DNA of 64,000 nt. Origin: Theocolax elegans. Taxonomy: Eukaryota > Arthropoda > Insecta > Hymenoptera > Cerocephalidae. Under the pieces are notes generated by a model. The model searched no databases. It was not told where the DNA came from and saw nothing but the letters and a program-made list of their open reading frames with translations. The stretch spans positions 35,143,255-35,207,254 of the forward strand of contig CM047428.1 of NCBI GenBank assembly GCA_026168455.1, written 5' to 3'. The position numbers and the translations under genes were made by a program. Every line of letters begins with the position of its first letter. Positions within the stretch are counted from its first letter, which is position 1. Positions 34,656 through 45,600 of the stretch are shown here, piece by piece.

Positions 34656-35268
34656 TAACTAACAATAAATAGTATATTTTAGTAATATTGAGGAATAGTA
34701 GTGCCATATTGTTTGAATGCAAGTATACGATTAGTCTGTTTTTTTCATAAAATGCATTCGCTCTCTTTTTTTATGAAATTTGACTAAAAACACCATAACT
34801 TTGTCTGAAATGCTCTGCCGCATTCAAACTTTGCATTATTTTGAAGGTAATTAATCATCGATGAATTAGATTTTTGGATGGATAAAATATTTTTGATCGT
34901 ACAACCCTTTTTTTTACTATAAAGGTTTTTGTTGATTATAACTATATTCAAAGTTTTAAAATAAAATAAATGAAATATTTGAGCTGATTCTTCTTGAATT
35001 TAATAAACTTTTTCAAATTTAATGTATATAAGAAAAAATTGTTAGATTTTGAGTTATTAAGTGATAAACATGGCCAAAAATTCAATTTTTTCAAAAAATT
35101 CGATTTTTTGATTAGCTACAACTTTGGTACTTATTGAAATTCAGGTCTAAAAATTTAGCTACACTCTATTCAAGGAGTTTTTTATTGATTCCATGCAATA
35201 AAACAAAATTCTATTTTTTAACTGGATCACTTCACATGGAATCTCCCATATATATTGTGAGGTAAACC
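34656..35268 (-). repeat. AT-rich repeat, copy 3
   Basis: Counterpart of 16,070-16,650, followed by the 18-bp palindrome near 35,260. No gene seen. Minus-strand end GGGAGATTCCATGTGAAGTG resembles the repeat starting at 37,587. Confidence 0.5.
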
Positions 35269-35427
35269 TCACACCATTATTATTTTATAATTTGTTATTG
35301 GAGGGAAGCCTGGTCGAAGGGACATACCTGAAATAAGAAAAAGAGTTATTAGTGTATATAGTTAGTTATAAGGTTAGCGTAGAGGAAATAGATATAAGTT
35401 AAATAAGATTATAATACAATATCATAC

Positions 35428-35595
35428 CTTTGAGACGATGAGTCCTGGGTGAACCAACGATGCTATCCCTGTGAGTCCTGTCCTTGGAGGCGATGAGTCC
35501 TGGGTACTGCCCATGGTGATTCCATTTTCCCTCGAGTCGATGAGTCCTGGGTGAACCTTTTGGTCCTGGGTCCGCTCCTTGGTAGCGTTGATTAC
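35428..35595 (-). other. Exon-like 168-bp segment, copy 3
   Basis: Minus-strand acceptor CCTTTCAG before 35,595 and donor CAAAG-GTATGATA at 35,428. Length divides by three and two frames stay open. A following acceptor TTCTTATTTCAG lies near 35,328. An upstream partial exon copy is at 35,721-35,855. Confidence 0.35.
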
Positions 35596-35980
35596 CTGAA
35601 AGGTTGATAATAAATAAAACTAGAATATATATAAGGTTAGGATAGAAGGATTTATAGAGGGATAAAGTTTACTGGTAATAAGGAAGTTATGTATGTGTAT
35701 AGGATATTATATATAGACGATGCTATCCCTGTGAGTCCTGTCCTTGGAGGCGATGAGTCCTGGGTACTGCCCATGGTGATTCCATTTTCCCTCGAGTCGA
35801 TGAGTCCTGGGTGAACCTTTTGGTCCTGGGTCCGCTCCTTGGTAGCGTTGATTACCTGAAAGGTTGATAATAAATAAAACTAGAATATATATAAGGTTAG
35901 GATAGAAGGATTTATAGAGGGATAAAGTTTACTGGTAATAAGGAAGTTATGTATGTGTATAGGATATTATATATAGGATA
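35461..35980. repeat. Tandem duplication of exon-like segment, 260-bp unit
   Basis: Units 35,461-35,720 and 35,721-35,980. The join GATGCTATCC preceded by TATATAGAC shows that the duplication ended inside the exon and in intron-like TATATA. Confidence 0.85.
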
Positions 35981-35992
35981 TGGGAATAGAGG

Positions 35993-37143
35993 TTAGGAAG
36001 GAAGTAAACACCGGCTACGAATCCTGGCCCGAGCCATTCTCGTCACCGATATTTTAGTACGTAAAGGAAAGGAATTAATAGGGTTTTTATTGATTTGTTG
36101 AGGAAATCGGAGGATTGGAGAAAGGAAGGAGTTTAATAATGAAGAAGGAATGATACAACCATACCGCCACCGACGTCCAACCATGTTCCCACGTAGATCC
36201 AATACCATCTCCCGACGACCTGGTGATGGAGAACCAAGGCAGCCACGAAGACGACGACCCAGGAACTGGCGCACTCTTCACACACACAAAATAAAAACCC
36301 GTTCGCCGTCGTGTAAACAAACGACGCCCGACTCGCGTGCAACGGACTCGGCAGTCTGCTCGTATACTAGGGTCAGCGCGGCAGAGAGGGGGGCGGCGCT
36401 CGCTGCTCTCGCACATGCACGCCGCGGCACATGGCGGCGCACCGAGGAGGGGAACGACGGAATGAGCGGGAAGTAGCCATCTACAGCGTGTGTGTACGAG
36501 AGAAAAAGAAGACACACCTGTTGCATTGGTGGAGGCGCAAGTCAGTTCCTCAACGGAATACGGGTTATTTCGTTATTCCGTCACTGAGGAAAAGAAGATT
36601 GGTACGGGAATAGATGGCGCGGATGGCGGTAATAGTTAGCCATCTAATTAATCAGGAGGATATCATTGGTAGAGAAAACAAGGAAGAAGAAGACAATCAG
36701 CGCCGCGTTTTGAGGAACTACGAGGACGAGCGGGATGCTACGAGTCCCGATCGTCATTCGTAGCCGGATAGTCTCACCGAGCACACCGAACAATTTTCTC
36801 GATAGATCAAGTAATAGTTTTTCTTAGAAGTCCAGATAGTAGTAGTTCAGATAGTATTAAAGCCGTTTTATTTTTGAACTATTAATTTAGTAAATCGAGT
36901 GTATCGCCGGGGATTTCTTACGCGCCGCGTTTAGACCTCCTGCGAGTCCGTGCCGCCATATTGTCACGTGCTGCGAATTATATTCGGATCGTTTAAAGAT
37001 TGGGAATTGTGATATCGTTTTTTACCGGAATTTGTAAGTTGGTAGAGTCGGATTAAATAATTAATAGTACGACATTATCGGTGATCGGAAAATCCGGTTA
37101 GCTTTGCGGGAATTTTATTTTGTAAAATTTATTACATTGATTA
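35993..37143. other. CpG-rich segment, copy 3
   Basis: Same as 17,389-18,543. The CpG-rich core is about 36,260-36,480. Open frames on the minus strand (for example 36,515-36,087) contain no domain I recognise and overlap in several frames, which suggests GC-bias and not coding. Confidence 0.4.
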
Positions 37144-37147
37144 AAAT

Positions 37148-37530
37148 TGTAACGGTGATCACCCGTAGTGATCTAAGGTGGAAATAGTACTTTTAAGCAA
37201 TAAACTTATTCTCGAAATTGACATACTTGAATCGTTGAGTTTTTTTCTTTTTTTGATTTATTAAACCCTGTACCTCAGTAAATCACCGTCATACGTATTG
37301 AAGGAGATAAAATTCGTCGTTGGTTTCGCCACCTCCGTATTGGCGTTGAAGCCACGTCCTGAGGAGTCGGACCGGGAAGCTATTTATTAATTGGTAAGAC
37401 CTGGCGCCCAGGAAATAACAAATACGGTCTTTACCGGATTAATAGGTCTTATATATATATATATATATCTTTAATAAATTGAAATCGAGTAGCGTGGTTT
37501 ACGGGCCACGAAAGTGAGGACCACGTTACA
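37148..37530 (+). mobile_element. LTR2: 383-bp solo LTR with 4-bp target duplication
   Basis: Begins TGTAACGG and ends CCACGTTACA, a 6-bp perfect terminal inverted repeat TGTAAC/GTTACA. AAAT occurs directly before (37,144-37,147) and after (37,531-37,534), a 4-bp target duplication as in Gypsy-type elements. AATAAA lies near 37,200 and a TA tract near 37,452. A GGCGCCCAGG motif inside is not a primer site, since it is internal to the LTR. Confidence 0.65.
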
Positions 37531-37574
37531 AAATATATATTTTATATATATTTTATTTTATATATATATACCCA

Positions 37575-38040
37575 TTATATATATATGGGCTATTCCACGT
37601 GAAGTGATCCAGCCAAAAAATAAAATTTTTTTTTCTGATGGAATCTTTCAGAAATGGGTTAAAAAAGATGTAGCTAAATTTTTAGAGCGCTATTTTAATT
37701 ACGTTTAATGCTGCAGCAATCAAAAAATTGAAATTTTCTTAAATTTTTTATTTTTTAACCATATTTATCGTTTTATAACTCAAATCCTATTGATTTTTTG
37801 TTACACATATTGAATACAAAAAATTTGAAAATTTTCTGTAGAATTTGTTAAGAAACTTTAATCGCCCCAATTATATATATAGGTAATTGCTAGACATAAA
37901 ATAAACCTTAAAATGCAAAAAAAATGAGTTTCGCCACAATTTTTTTTCCTAAACCAAAAATCTATTTGAACGTTGAAGCTGGAGACTGGCAGACAATTCT
38001 GCTCCAAGATATGGACATTTTTGGACAAAAACAATACTAC
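37575..38040 (+). repeat. Diverged AT-rich repeat starting GGGCTATTCCACGTGAAGTG
   Basis: Begins after a (TA)n tract with CCCAT facing ATGGG. Shares an ordered set of short motifs with the AT-rich repeat at 21,100-21,560 (GTGAAGTGATCCAG, GTAGCTAAATTTTTAGA, TTTATC, AACTCAAATC), at low overall identity. Ends loosely near ATGGACATTTTTGGAC. No gene; class unknown, possibly a miniature DNA transposon. Confidence 0.45.
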
Positions 38041-38225
38041 AAATTTACTTAAGTATTATTTCGTACTGATTTGGTACAATTATGAAACTGATTTTGTACT
38101 TACTTAGCGCAAAATTTCGTATTAATTTGGTACATAAATTATACTAATTTTTTTTAATTGGTCAGTTACATTTCTCCAATATTTGCGGTAATATTTTAGT
38201 AAGCTTTGATGCAAGTCTAATTTTA
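38041..38225. other. AT-rich DNA, nothing recognised
   Basis: Repeated TTTGGTACA and TTTCGTATTAATTTGG phrases suggest a weak local repetition. No gene. Confidence 0.5.
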
Positions 38226-39210
38226 TTATGTTTCACTGTGACTTACCGTGTGGTTTTCCGAAAACTTGCTGGAAGCTTTTGCGGAAGCTTTCTACGAAGC
38301 AGGTACTGTTCATTGCTGCATTTTTCGTGATATATTTTTACATAATTTAATGAGAATATTCCTCAACAGGTTGTTGCAATCTTCCAGGGTGATCTTCTGA
38401 AAGCTTGTTGCGTTTATGCATATCGAAACTTTATTAACCGTGGCTTGAAAGGTTACAGCAATCTATCCAGCAGTCTCTCTTGAAAGATTGCTAGTTACGT
38501 TGCAGCAATATTTGCGGAAATATTTCAGCAAGTTTTCATGCAAGCTTAATTTTATGTTCTACTGCGTCTTTCGTGTGGTTTTCCGAAAACTTGCAAGAAG
38601 CTTGCCGGAAATATTGTATTTTTATCTTTCACAAAAACTGCATTGGAATCTTTCTTGAAGCTTCTACGTAAGGTTTCTACAAAGCAGGTACTGTTTATTG
38701 CCGTAATCTTTCGTGAAACATTTTTGCATAATTCATCGGAAATATTCCTTGACACGTTGCTGCAACCTATTAAGATAAGCTTCTGGAAACTTGTTGTGCC
38801 ATGCGCAACAAAACTCTTTTTAGCTTGGACTAGCTATCTTTCTCGAAACATTGGCAGTTACATTTTTGCAATAATTACGGCTCTATTTCATCAAGCTTTA
38901 ATGCAACACTAATTTTATGTTTCACTGCATCTTCCGTGTGGTTTTCCGAAAACTTGCAAGCTTGCCGAAAATATTGTATTTTGCCCTTTTACAAAAATTG
39001 CATTGGAATCTTGCTGGAAGCTTATACGCAAGCATTCTATAAAGTATGGGTACTGTTTATTGGCGCAATCTTTCGTGAAATATTTTTGCATAATGCATCG
39101 GGAATGCGTAACGAAACTTTTTTGAGTGTAGTCAGAAAGATTGCGGCAATCTATCAGATACCTTTCACGAAAGCTTGCGATCCCTCACTGGTTAGTTACT
39201 ATTTTCCATG
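38226..39210. repeat. AAGCTT-rich array, three units of about 325-365 bp
   Basis: GTGTGGTTTTCCGAAAACTT recurs at 38,249, 38,573 and 38,936, each followed by the same order of phrases (GAAGCTT, AAGCAGGTACTGTTTATTG, TTTCGTGA). Within units AAGCTT occurs many times in contexts such as GGAAGCTTNNGCGGAAGC. Open frames of up to 91 codons across it have no known domain. Confidence 0.75.
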
Positions 39211-39507
39211 ACATAATATATTACAGTAAGTACTTTAGAGAATATATATTTGATTAAAAATAACAATAAAATGATAACTATATAAATAAGACAATCTTTT
39301 GAATTGAAAAATAGTTTTTATGTTGTATTTAAATTAATAAAATTTGAGATGCCAGAACATTGATATTTATTTACTAAATGCTTTCATTTATATTTAAGTT
39401 TAATTTACTATTGATTAAATAATTAAATAATTACAATATTAGTAATTATATTCACTTAAATGGATTGATCATTATATACAAGTTCTAAAAGTAGCCTTGC
39501 AAGCGTT

Positions 39508-39570
39508 GCGAGATAGCGTAGTGGTTAGAGCGTTTACTTTTCATGCGTACGTCCGGGGTTCGTTTCTCGC
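39508..39570 (+). other. tRNA-like sequence between two AAGCTT arrays
   Basis: GCGAGA at 39,508-39,513 can pair with TCTCGC at 39,565-39,570 as an acceptor stem. A-box-like TAGCGTAGTGGTTAGAG and B-box-like GGGGTTCG are at tRNA spacing, with loop TTTTCAT. The 3' strand of the T-stem is missing, so at 63 bases it is not a complete cloverleaf. Related to the module at 42,187-42,256 (GCGTTGCGA, TAGCGTAGTGG, AGCGTTT). Confidence 0.55.
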
Positions 39571-39724
39571 TGTAGTAGGTTATAACTTTCTTTGCGATTT
39601 GTGTTAAATATTTATGTAACAAATTTTAAATAATTGATATACGTATAAAATGTCATATATACATATAAAAAATGTTTTACAATTTTTTTTAATAATAAAA
39701 TTTCGTTTCTACTGTTTATTAAAT

Positions 39725-40480
39725 TGAACGTGTTGTTTGTAAAAGATTTTCGTAAGGATTCTTGAAAGACTTCTGCAAGATTTATTAAAAGCTTTATACA
39801 TCTTATCAAGAATTCTTGCGGAAATCTCCCGCTAGATGCTTGAATAAAGTTTTCATGAATGCTTCTTGAAAGGTTTAAGAATCTTTTCACTTGCTTACTG
39901 GAAAGTTGTCGGAAGTTTCCTAGAAATATTTCCATAATATTTCTTGAATGATTTCTGCAATGTATCATGGAAGCCTTTTCGTAAGTATAACCCGTGTAAC
40001 ATCGCTTAACGAGAATTCTCGCGGAAGTCTTCCGGTCGATGCTTGCATAAAGTTTTCATAAATGTTTTTCAAAAGGTTAAGAAATCTTTTCGATAACTTC
40101 CTGGAAACTTGTTAGAAGCTTTATAGAAATATCCCAGAAATATTTCTTGAAAGATTTTTGTAATGTTCGCGAAAGCTTGTAGCCGTCAAGTGCTTTAGAT
40201 ATTTTTAGTTTGCAACAATATTTCATGAAAGATTTCTGTTAGTTACCTTAAATCTTTATGCACCTTAACAAGAAATCTTGCAGAGGGTTTTTTGCACATG
40301 CTTGCATAAAGTTTTCATGAACTCTCCTTAAAAGGTTTAGGAAACTTTATAGGAACAATATTCTGTGGAAGCTTGTAGCCGTCAATGTGCCCCGGACATT
40401 TTTAGTTTGCAACAATATTTCATGGAAGCTTTCTGATAGATTCCGAATCTTTCATGAAAGCTTGCTACAATCTTTCATGC
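39725..40480. repeat. Second AAGCTT-rich array, about three units of 230-260 bp
   Basis: Recurring phrases: GCATAAAGTTTTCATGAA (three times), GAAAGCTTGTAGCCGTCAA (twice), TTTTTAGTTTGCAACAATA (twice). Shares the AAGCTT theme with 38,226-39,210 on the other side of the tRNA-like sequence but not its unit sequence. No gene. Confidence 0.7.
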
Positions 40481-41640
40481 TGTGTGGGGAACGTCATTAA
40501 AATAATAAAAAAAAATTCTTATGATAACTATATCCAATATTATATAAATTAAAACAGAATCATTTCAGTCTTCCAGTCTATTATTTTTTTAACAGGGTTA
40601 ACTATAGAAAATAAAAATTAATTATAAAAAAGTAAAAATAAGAAAAAATTAAAAATAATAAATTAGGAAATCGAGCACTTATACTTTGACATATAATGAC
40701 CCCCGTAAATTAATGAAAATCTGAAAAAAATGGTTCATTATTTAGTAAAGGATTAACATTATTTTATTGACGAAACTGATCCTTTAAAAAGTATTAATTT
40801 CAATTATAAAATAGTACATTAATAAAACACTACCCACACCAATAAAACATTTACTGAAAAACCCGATCACAGTCGTGAATTTCGTAACGAAGTATCAAGG
40901 GAAGATTCTATCTAGTGGACAAAATTCGGTGTTCCAGAAGTGCCCAGAAATAAGCCAAACTATGCCAAAAGTGGGTCAAAAACTGGGCCAAAAATGTTCC
41001 AAATATTACAGTTTTGGTAAACTTTGACCCAATTTGGCAGTGTGGCATACTTTGATTTATTTTAGGATATCTTTAGGACAGTTTTATATTAAATTCTTGT
41101 ATAAATATTTAATTTAAAATTTTGAAACCATTGAGCAAAATTTAGCCTACTTTCTGTAAAGATTGATTACATTTAAAAAATTACTTATACTTGGAGAATA
41201 AATAAAGTTTGACGAGTCGCAAATTGTTTAAGTCCCAACGGAAAAAATCTACATATAACAGCTGGTTTTTACTACTTTCTAATCATAGTGAATCGATTCG
41301 ACTGGAGCCGCGTTCTGTAATTATTGCAGTGCTTTTACACGCAAAAGATGTTTCCCGTCTCTTTACTGATGTCTACCCTGTGAAAAGAAAAAATATAAAA
41401 CTACAAAAGTGTCTATTTTAAGTCATCTAATTTAATTCTGTCAACAGTATTGTCGAAAGTTTCCAAAAATTTTACTATAATGATATTAAAATTTATACTA
41501 TTGAATACTTAAATTCGTAGAAGACAAATTTTATACTACACCGTCTACAAAAAAATAATTGTTGAGGTAAATATTTCAGAAGAATTATAGTAAAATTTGT
41601 TGTTTCTGTTATTAAAAATTAGTAGCCTTGTTGTTTGATT
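40481..41640. other. AT-rich DNA without recognised genes
   Basis: Between 40,960 and 41,070 GTGGGTCAAA and TTTGACCCA face each other about 60 bp apart, along with GGGCCAAAAAT and ATTTGGCAG, a weak inverted repeat that may mark a miniature element. One 70-codon frame at 41,209-41,421 has no recognisable domain. Nothing else seen. Confidence 0.5.
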
Positions 41641-41654
41641 TTAATGATTAAAAA

Positions 41655-42730
41655 GTTTTAGATATTACGTTAATATTACGGAAATATTTCATATAAAGAT
41701 TCGGAATATTACAATAATATTAGAATGAAAGATTACTGAAATATTGTTATGTCCGCGAATTTCTCACTTTGTAATATTCCATGAAATATTACATTAATAT
41801 TACTATAATATTTCAGTGTAATATTTTAAGAAATATTTATGAAAAATTGATGAAATGTTTCAAACACACACTTGCATAGGACCACCGAAATATTACCTTA
41901 ATGTTTTAATGAAATTTTTAAGAAATATTTCTGAATTATTGATGAAATATTTCAAATACTTACTTCAATAGGTCTAGTGAAATATTACAATAATATTTTT
42001 GCAAAATATAACAGAAATATTACATGAAATATTTACAAAATATTGTTAAAATATTTCAAGTAATTGAATTTTTTAACTTAATTATTTGTAATCCCAAGAG
42101 CCGTGCTATTGATTTATATTTATTAAGTATTAATACACATTTTTTTTTACACATATTTATCGCAGAAAAAATTTTTATATATTTCCTAACCTGGGTTCGA
42201 ACCCCGTATGCACGCATCAAATACAAACGCTTTATCCACTACGCTATTCGCAACGCTTATCCATTATGTTTAAAACTTGCACATGATGATCTGCTATTTG
42301 ATTTGCTATCTAATGTGTTTTTAATACTTATACAATTTCAATGAAATTGACATGATTTTTTATGATTTGGAAAAATATCTTTGTTAATTAAAAATCTTAC
42401 ATCTTTGTTATCATAAAAATATCGTTGAAATATTTTATTATTATATTTCTATAATAATTTCTCTACGATAGAAAGCAAAATCCTTCTGCATTATTGATAT
42501 ATATAAGATTTCTTAAAACTTGGACAAAATAATAGACGACGATTTTTCGATTTTGGCGATTAAAGCATAAGATGTGAAATAATATGTGAATCTTAATGTG
42601 AAATATTTCCATCATATTTCACAAAATATTACACTGGAACATTACGGTAATATTAATGAAATATTTCACTGGTTCTATTGAAGTAGGTATTTGAAATATT
42701 GTATCAATATTTCTTAAATATTACATTGCA
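41655..42730. mobile_element. AATATT foldback element with internal tRNA-like module
   Basis: Left part (41,655-42,060) and right part (42,575-42,730) both consist of GAAATATTAC-type motifs. A stretch at 41,945-41,995 (TTTCAAATACTTACTTCAAT, AGTGAAATATTAC) matches the complement of 42,655-42,705, showing that the two sides are inverted. A tRNA-like sequence sits between them on the minus strand. No protein is encoded. Boundaries are approximate. Confidence 0.6.
42187..42256 (-). other. tRNA-like sequence inside the AATATT foldback
   Basis: Minus strand: GCGTTGCGAATAGCGTAGTG start, TAGCGTAGTGGATAAAG A-box-like, loop ATTTGAT (would give anticodon TTG), GGGGTTCGAACCC B-box-like with partial T-stem. 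Acceptor ends do not pair well. Opposite in orientation to its relative at 39,508. Confidence 0.55.
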
Positions 42731-43439
42731 ACAATCGATTTCGATGAATAAACCAAGATGTTAATTAATGGCGACGTTTCGATATGACTTTTGCCATCCT
42801 TCTCTCGCTATTGTACTCGTCAATGGTTATAGTATAACCTGAGGAGGATGGCAAAAAATTCAAGCTTACATTTAAACCAAATTGAAAAATATTACAGAAC
42901 GATTTTTTTCTAAATAAAGGACTGCAAACTATATATGCACTATCCTTTTCAATTCTGATATCTACATAATATTAAAATTTTATAAGTGAAATTGTGAATT
43001 TTTCTGTAAAAAACCCCTTATACTGTAAAAAATATTTAGTGAATGTCATTTTTTATGAGTTCATTGTGATCGCATTGATACGAGGGTAAATTTACCACTA
43101 TTACAAATTTTTTAAAGAGTCGTTTTTTATTAGTTTTTTGGCTTGGAAGTTTCAGTAGTCCGCGTACGTACGTACGTACAACTTTTTATACATGAATTTT
43201 ACCATTAATTATTACAATTGCACAACCGATAATTAATTTTGTTGTCAACAATTAATTGTCGTGGTGCCAGGTATAAACTGTATGTATTCAAAAATTATAA
43301 TTAATATATATTATTTGTAATATTAATAACAAATTATATTTAGAAATATATCTAAAATAAGCATTTTTCTGTGAATTCCCATTTTACATGTAAATAATTA
43401 TATAAATAAACATTATCTTTTTTAGACTTTATGTGTCCC
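42731..43439. other. AT-rich DNA without recognised genes
   Basis: Contains GATGGCAAAA and TTTTGCCATC facing each other around 42,790-42,850 (a 10-base inverted pair) and a short TACG/GTAC run at 43,163-43,180. No gene, RNA or known element recognised. Confidence 0.5.
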
Positions 43440-44790
43440 TGGAATTATGACAACCAGTTCCTAGATCTTTCGGGAATTTCGGAGGAAATTCGGGATAACT
43501 CTACTAATTACGGGATTTCCAGGATATTTCGGGAATTTCTGAGATATTTTGGAATGACTCCACTAATTATGGAATTTCCTGGATATTTCGGGAATTTCTG
43601 AGGAAATTGGGGATAACACCAATAACAACGGGATTTTCTGAATATTTCGGGAATTTCTGAAAAAATTCGGGATGACTAATAATTACGGGATTTCTAGGAT
43701 CTTTCGGGAATTTTTGAGCTATTTCGGGATGACTATACAAATTACGGGATTTCCTGGATATTTCGGGAATTTCTGAGGAAATTCGTGATGACTCTACCAA
43801 TTACGGGATTTCCTGGACCTTTCGGGAATTTCTGAGGAAATTCGGAATAACACCAATAATAACGGAATTATCTGGATATTTCTGGAATTTCTGAGGTATT
43901 TCTGGATAACTCAACTAAATAAGGGTTTCCTGGATCTTTCGGGAATTTTTGAGCTATTTCGGGATGACTATACAAATTACGGGATTTCCTGGATATTTCG
44001 GGAATTTCGGAGGAAATTCGTGATGAGTCTACCAACTACGGGATTTCCTGGATCTTTCGGGAATTTCTGAGGAAATTCGGGATAACACCAATAATAACGG
44101 GATTTCCTGGATATTTCTGGTATTTCTGAGGTATTTCTGGATAACTCTACTAAATAAGGGTTTCCTGGATATTTCGGGAATTTCTGAAATATTTCAGAAA
44201 GATTCCACTAATTCTGGTTTTTCCTGGATATTTCGGGAATATCTGAGGAAATTTTGGATGAATCTACCAATTACGGGATTTCCTGGATCTTTCGGGAATT
44301 TCTGAGGTATTTCGGGATGATTCTACCAATTACGGGATTTCCTGGATATTACGCGAAATTCTGAGGAAATTCGTGATGAGTCTACCAACTACGGGATTTC
44401 CTGGATCTTTCGGGAATTTCTGAGGAAATTCGGGATAACACCAATAATAACGGGATTTCCTGGATCTTTCGGGAATTTCTGAGGTATTTCGGGATGATTC
44501 TACCAATTACGGGATTTCCTGGATATTACGCGAATTTCTGAGGAAATTCGGGATGAATCTACTAATTACGGGATTGCCTGCATCTTTCGGGAACTTCTGA
44601 GGTATTTCTGGATAACTCTACTAATTACGGGATTTCCAGGATATTTCGGAAATTTCTGAGATATTTTGGAATGACTTCACTAATTGTGGAATTTCCAGGA
44701 TATTTCGGGAATTTATAAGGTATTTCGGGATGATGCTACTAATTACGGGATTTCCTGGAAATTTTGGGAATTGCTGAAATATTTCAAATA
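43440..44790. repeat. 59-bp minisatellite, about 22 units
   Basis: Unit phrases in order: GGGATTTCCTGGATATTTCG, GGAATTTCTGAGGAAATTCG, GGATGACTCTACCAATTAC. Units vary in a few set places (GATCTTTCG for GATATTTCG, GAGGTATTTC for GAGGAAATTC, ACACCAATAATAAC for ACTCTACCAATTAC), and the variants alternate, giving longer higher-order blocks, for example about 43,680-43,900 resembling 43,920-44,140. A minus-strand frame of 77 codons is a by-product. Confidence 0.9.
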
Positions 44791-45359
44791 GGCTCCTTTT
44801 TTTTTCGATATTGTATTTTGTTTCAACATTTCGCCCAAACCTTGTTTTAATCGCGAGCGAAGCGAGCGTTTTTGGCTAGTTATATTATTAATTAGAAAAA
44901 ATTTTACAACATTTCAAAGATTTGTATACTTATACATTTAGAAATTGGATTAATTATCCTAAAAACTTGTATTTAATTCTTCATTTAATATGATTCTTTA
45001 TTCTTGTTTAGAAATAATTATTTACTATAAGATAATAAGTACCTTTTCGCGGGACTAAATAACATAATTCGTAGTTAGATACATTTTTTTAAGTATAAAG
45101 AGCAAACTGCAGAAAAAGATTTCGTTTGAAACACTATTTCGGAAATAGTACTAATTAATTGTGCCCAATATATTTTTATTTAAAATAATTAAGTTCAAAA
45201 ATAGAGCACGAGTATCTAAATTCGGACAATCGTATCCAAGTGTAGCTCCTTTCGCGGGAGAGAAAAATCTACGAATATATGGTTAAAAAATTACTAAGTC
45301 CAAATTTTATAAATTTAACAGTTCTTTATAGCCTGGTAATAACTCTTAATAACAAAATA
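44791..45359. other. AT-rich DNA with one GC hairpin, no gene
   Basis: At 44,852-44,869 TCGCGAGCGAAGCGAGCG contains CGAGCG direct repeats and could form a small GC structure in otherwise AT-rich DNA. The rest shows nothing recognised. Confidence 0.5.
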
Positions 45360-45431
45360 GCAAAATAGCTCATAGTGGTAAAGAGTCAGCGTTCGAGTCT
45401 TGAGATTGAAGGTTCGAGTCCTACAGACAGC
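45360..45431 (+). other. tRNA-like sequence next to TTGGCAATA cluster
   Basis: A-box-like TAGCTCATAGTGGTAAAGAG and a good B box GGTTCGAGTCC, with 25 bases between them against the usual 27. The anticodon arm cannot be assigned with confidence. Shares GCAAAATAGCTC with the tRNA-like modules at 46,208 and 46,368. Confidence 0.5.
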
Positions 45432-45475
45432 AAATATTTTTTTAAAATTTTTTCTTTAATTTATGAGCTATGACC

Positions 45476-45600
45476 AACATATTGGCAACAGTTTAAAAAT
45501 TGTAAGATAGTAACTATTGGCAATATGTTTGCAATAATTGTTGCCCATCACTTTGCAATACAGTGGCAATAGTTTATATTTTTATGTACGTATAATATAT
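45476..45600. repeat. Cluster of TTGGCAATA / TATTGCCAA-type motifs
   Basis: ATTGGCAACAG, TATTGGCAATATG, TTTGCAATAATTGTTGCC, TTTGCAATACAGTGGCAATAG in 110 bp. It follows a tRNA-like sequence by about 45 bp, as arrays do in the other foldback elements, but no opposite arm is found. Confidence 0.5.

Noticed and set aside
37395..37410. TGGCGCCCAGG as a tRNA-Lys primer-binding site
   Set aside because: It lies inside LTR2, 120 bp before the LTR end, and only nine bases match; it is also nearly self-complementary (CCTGG...CCAGG).
43440..44790. CRISPR-like array
   Set aside because: There is no constant repeat with unique spacers; the entire 59-bp unit is repeated, and the context is eukaryotic.
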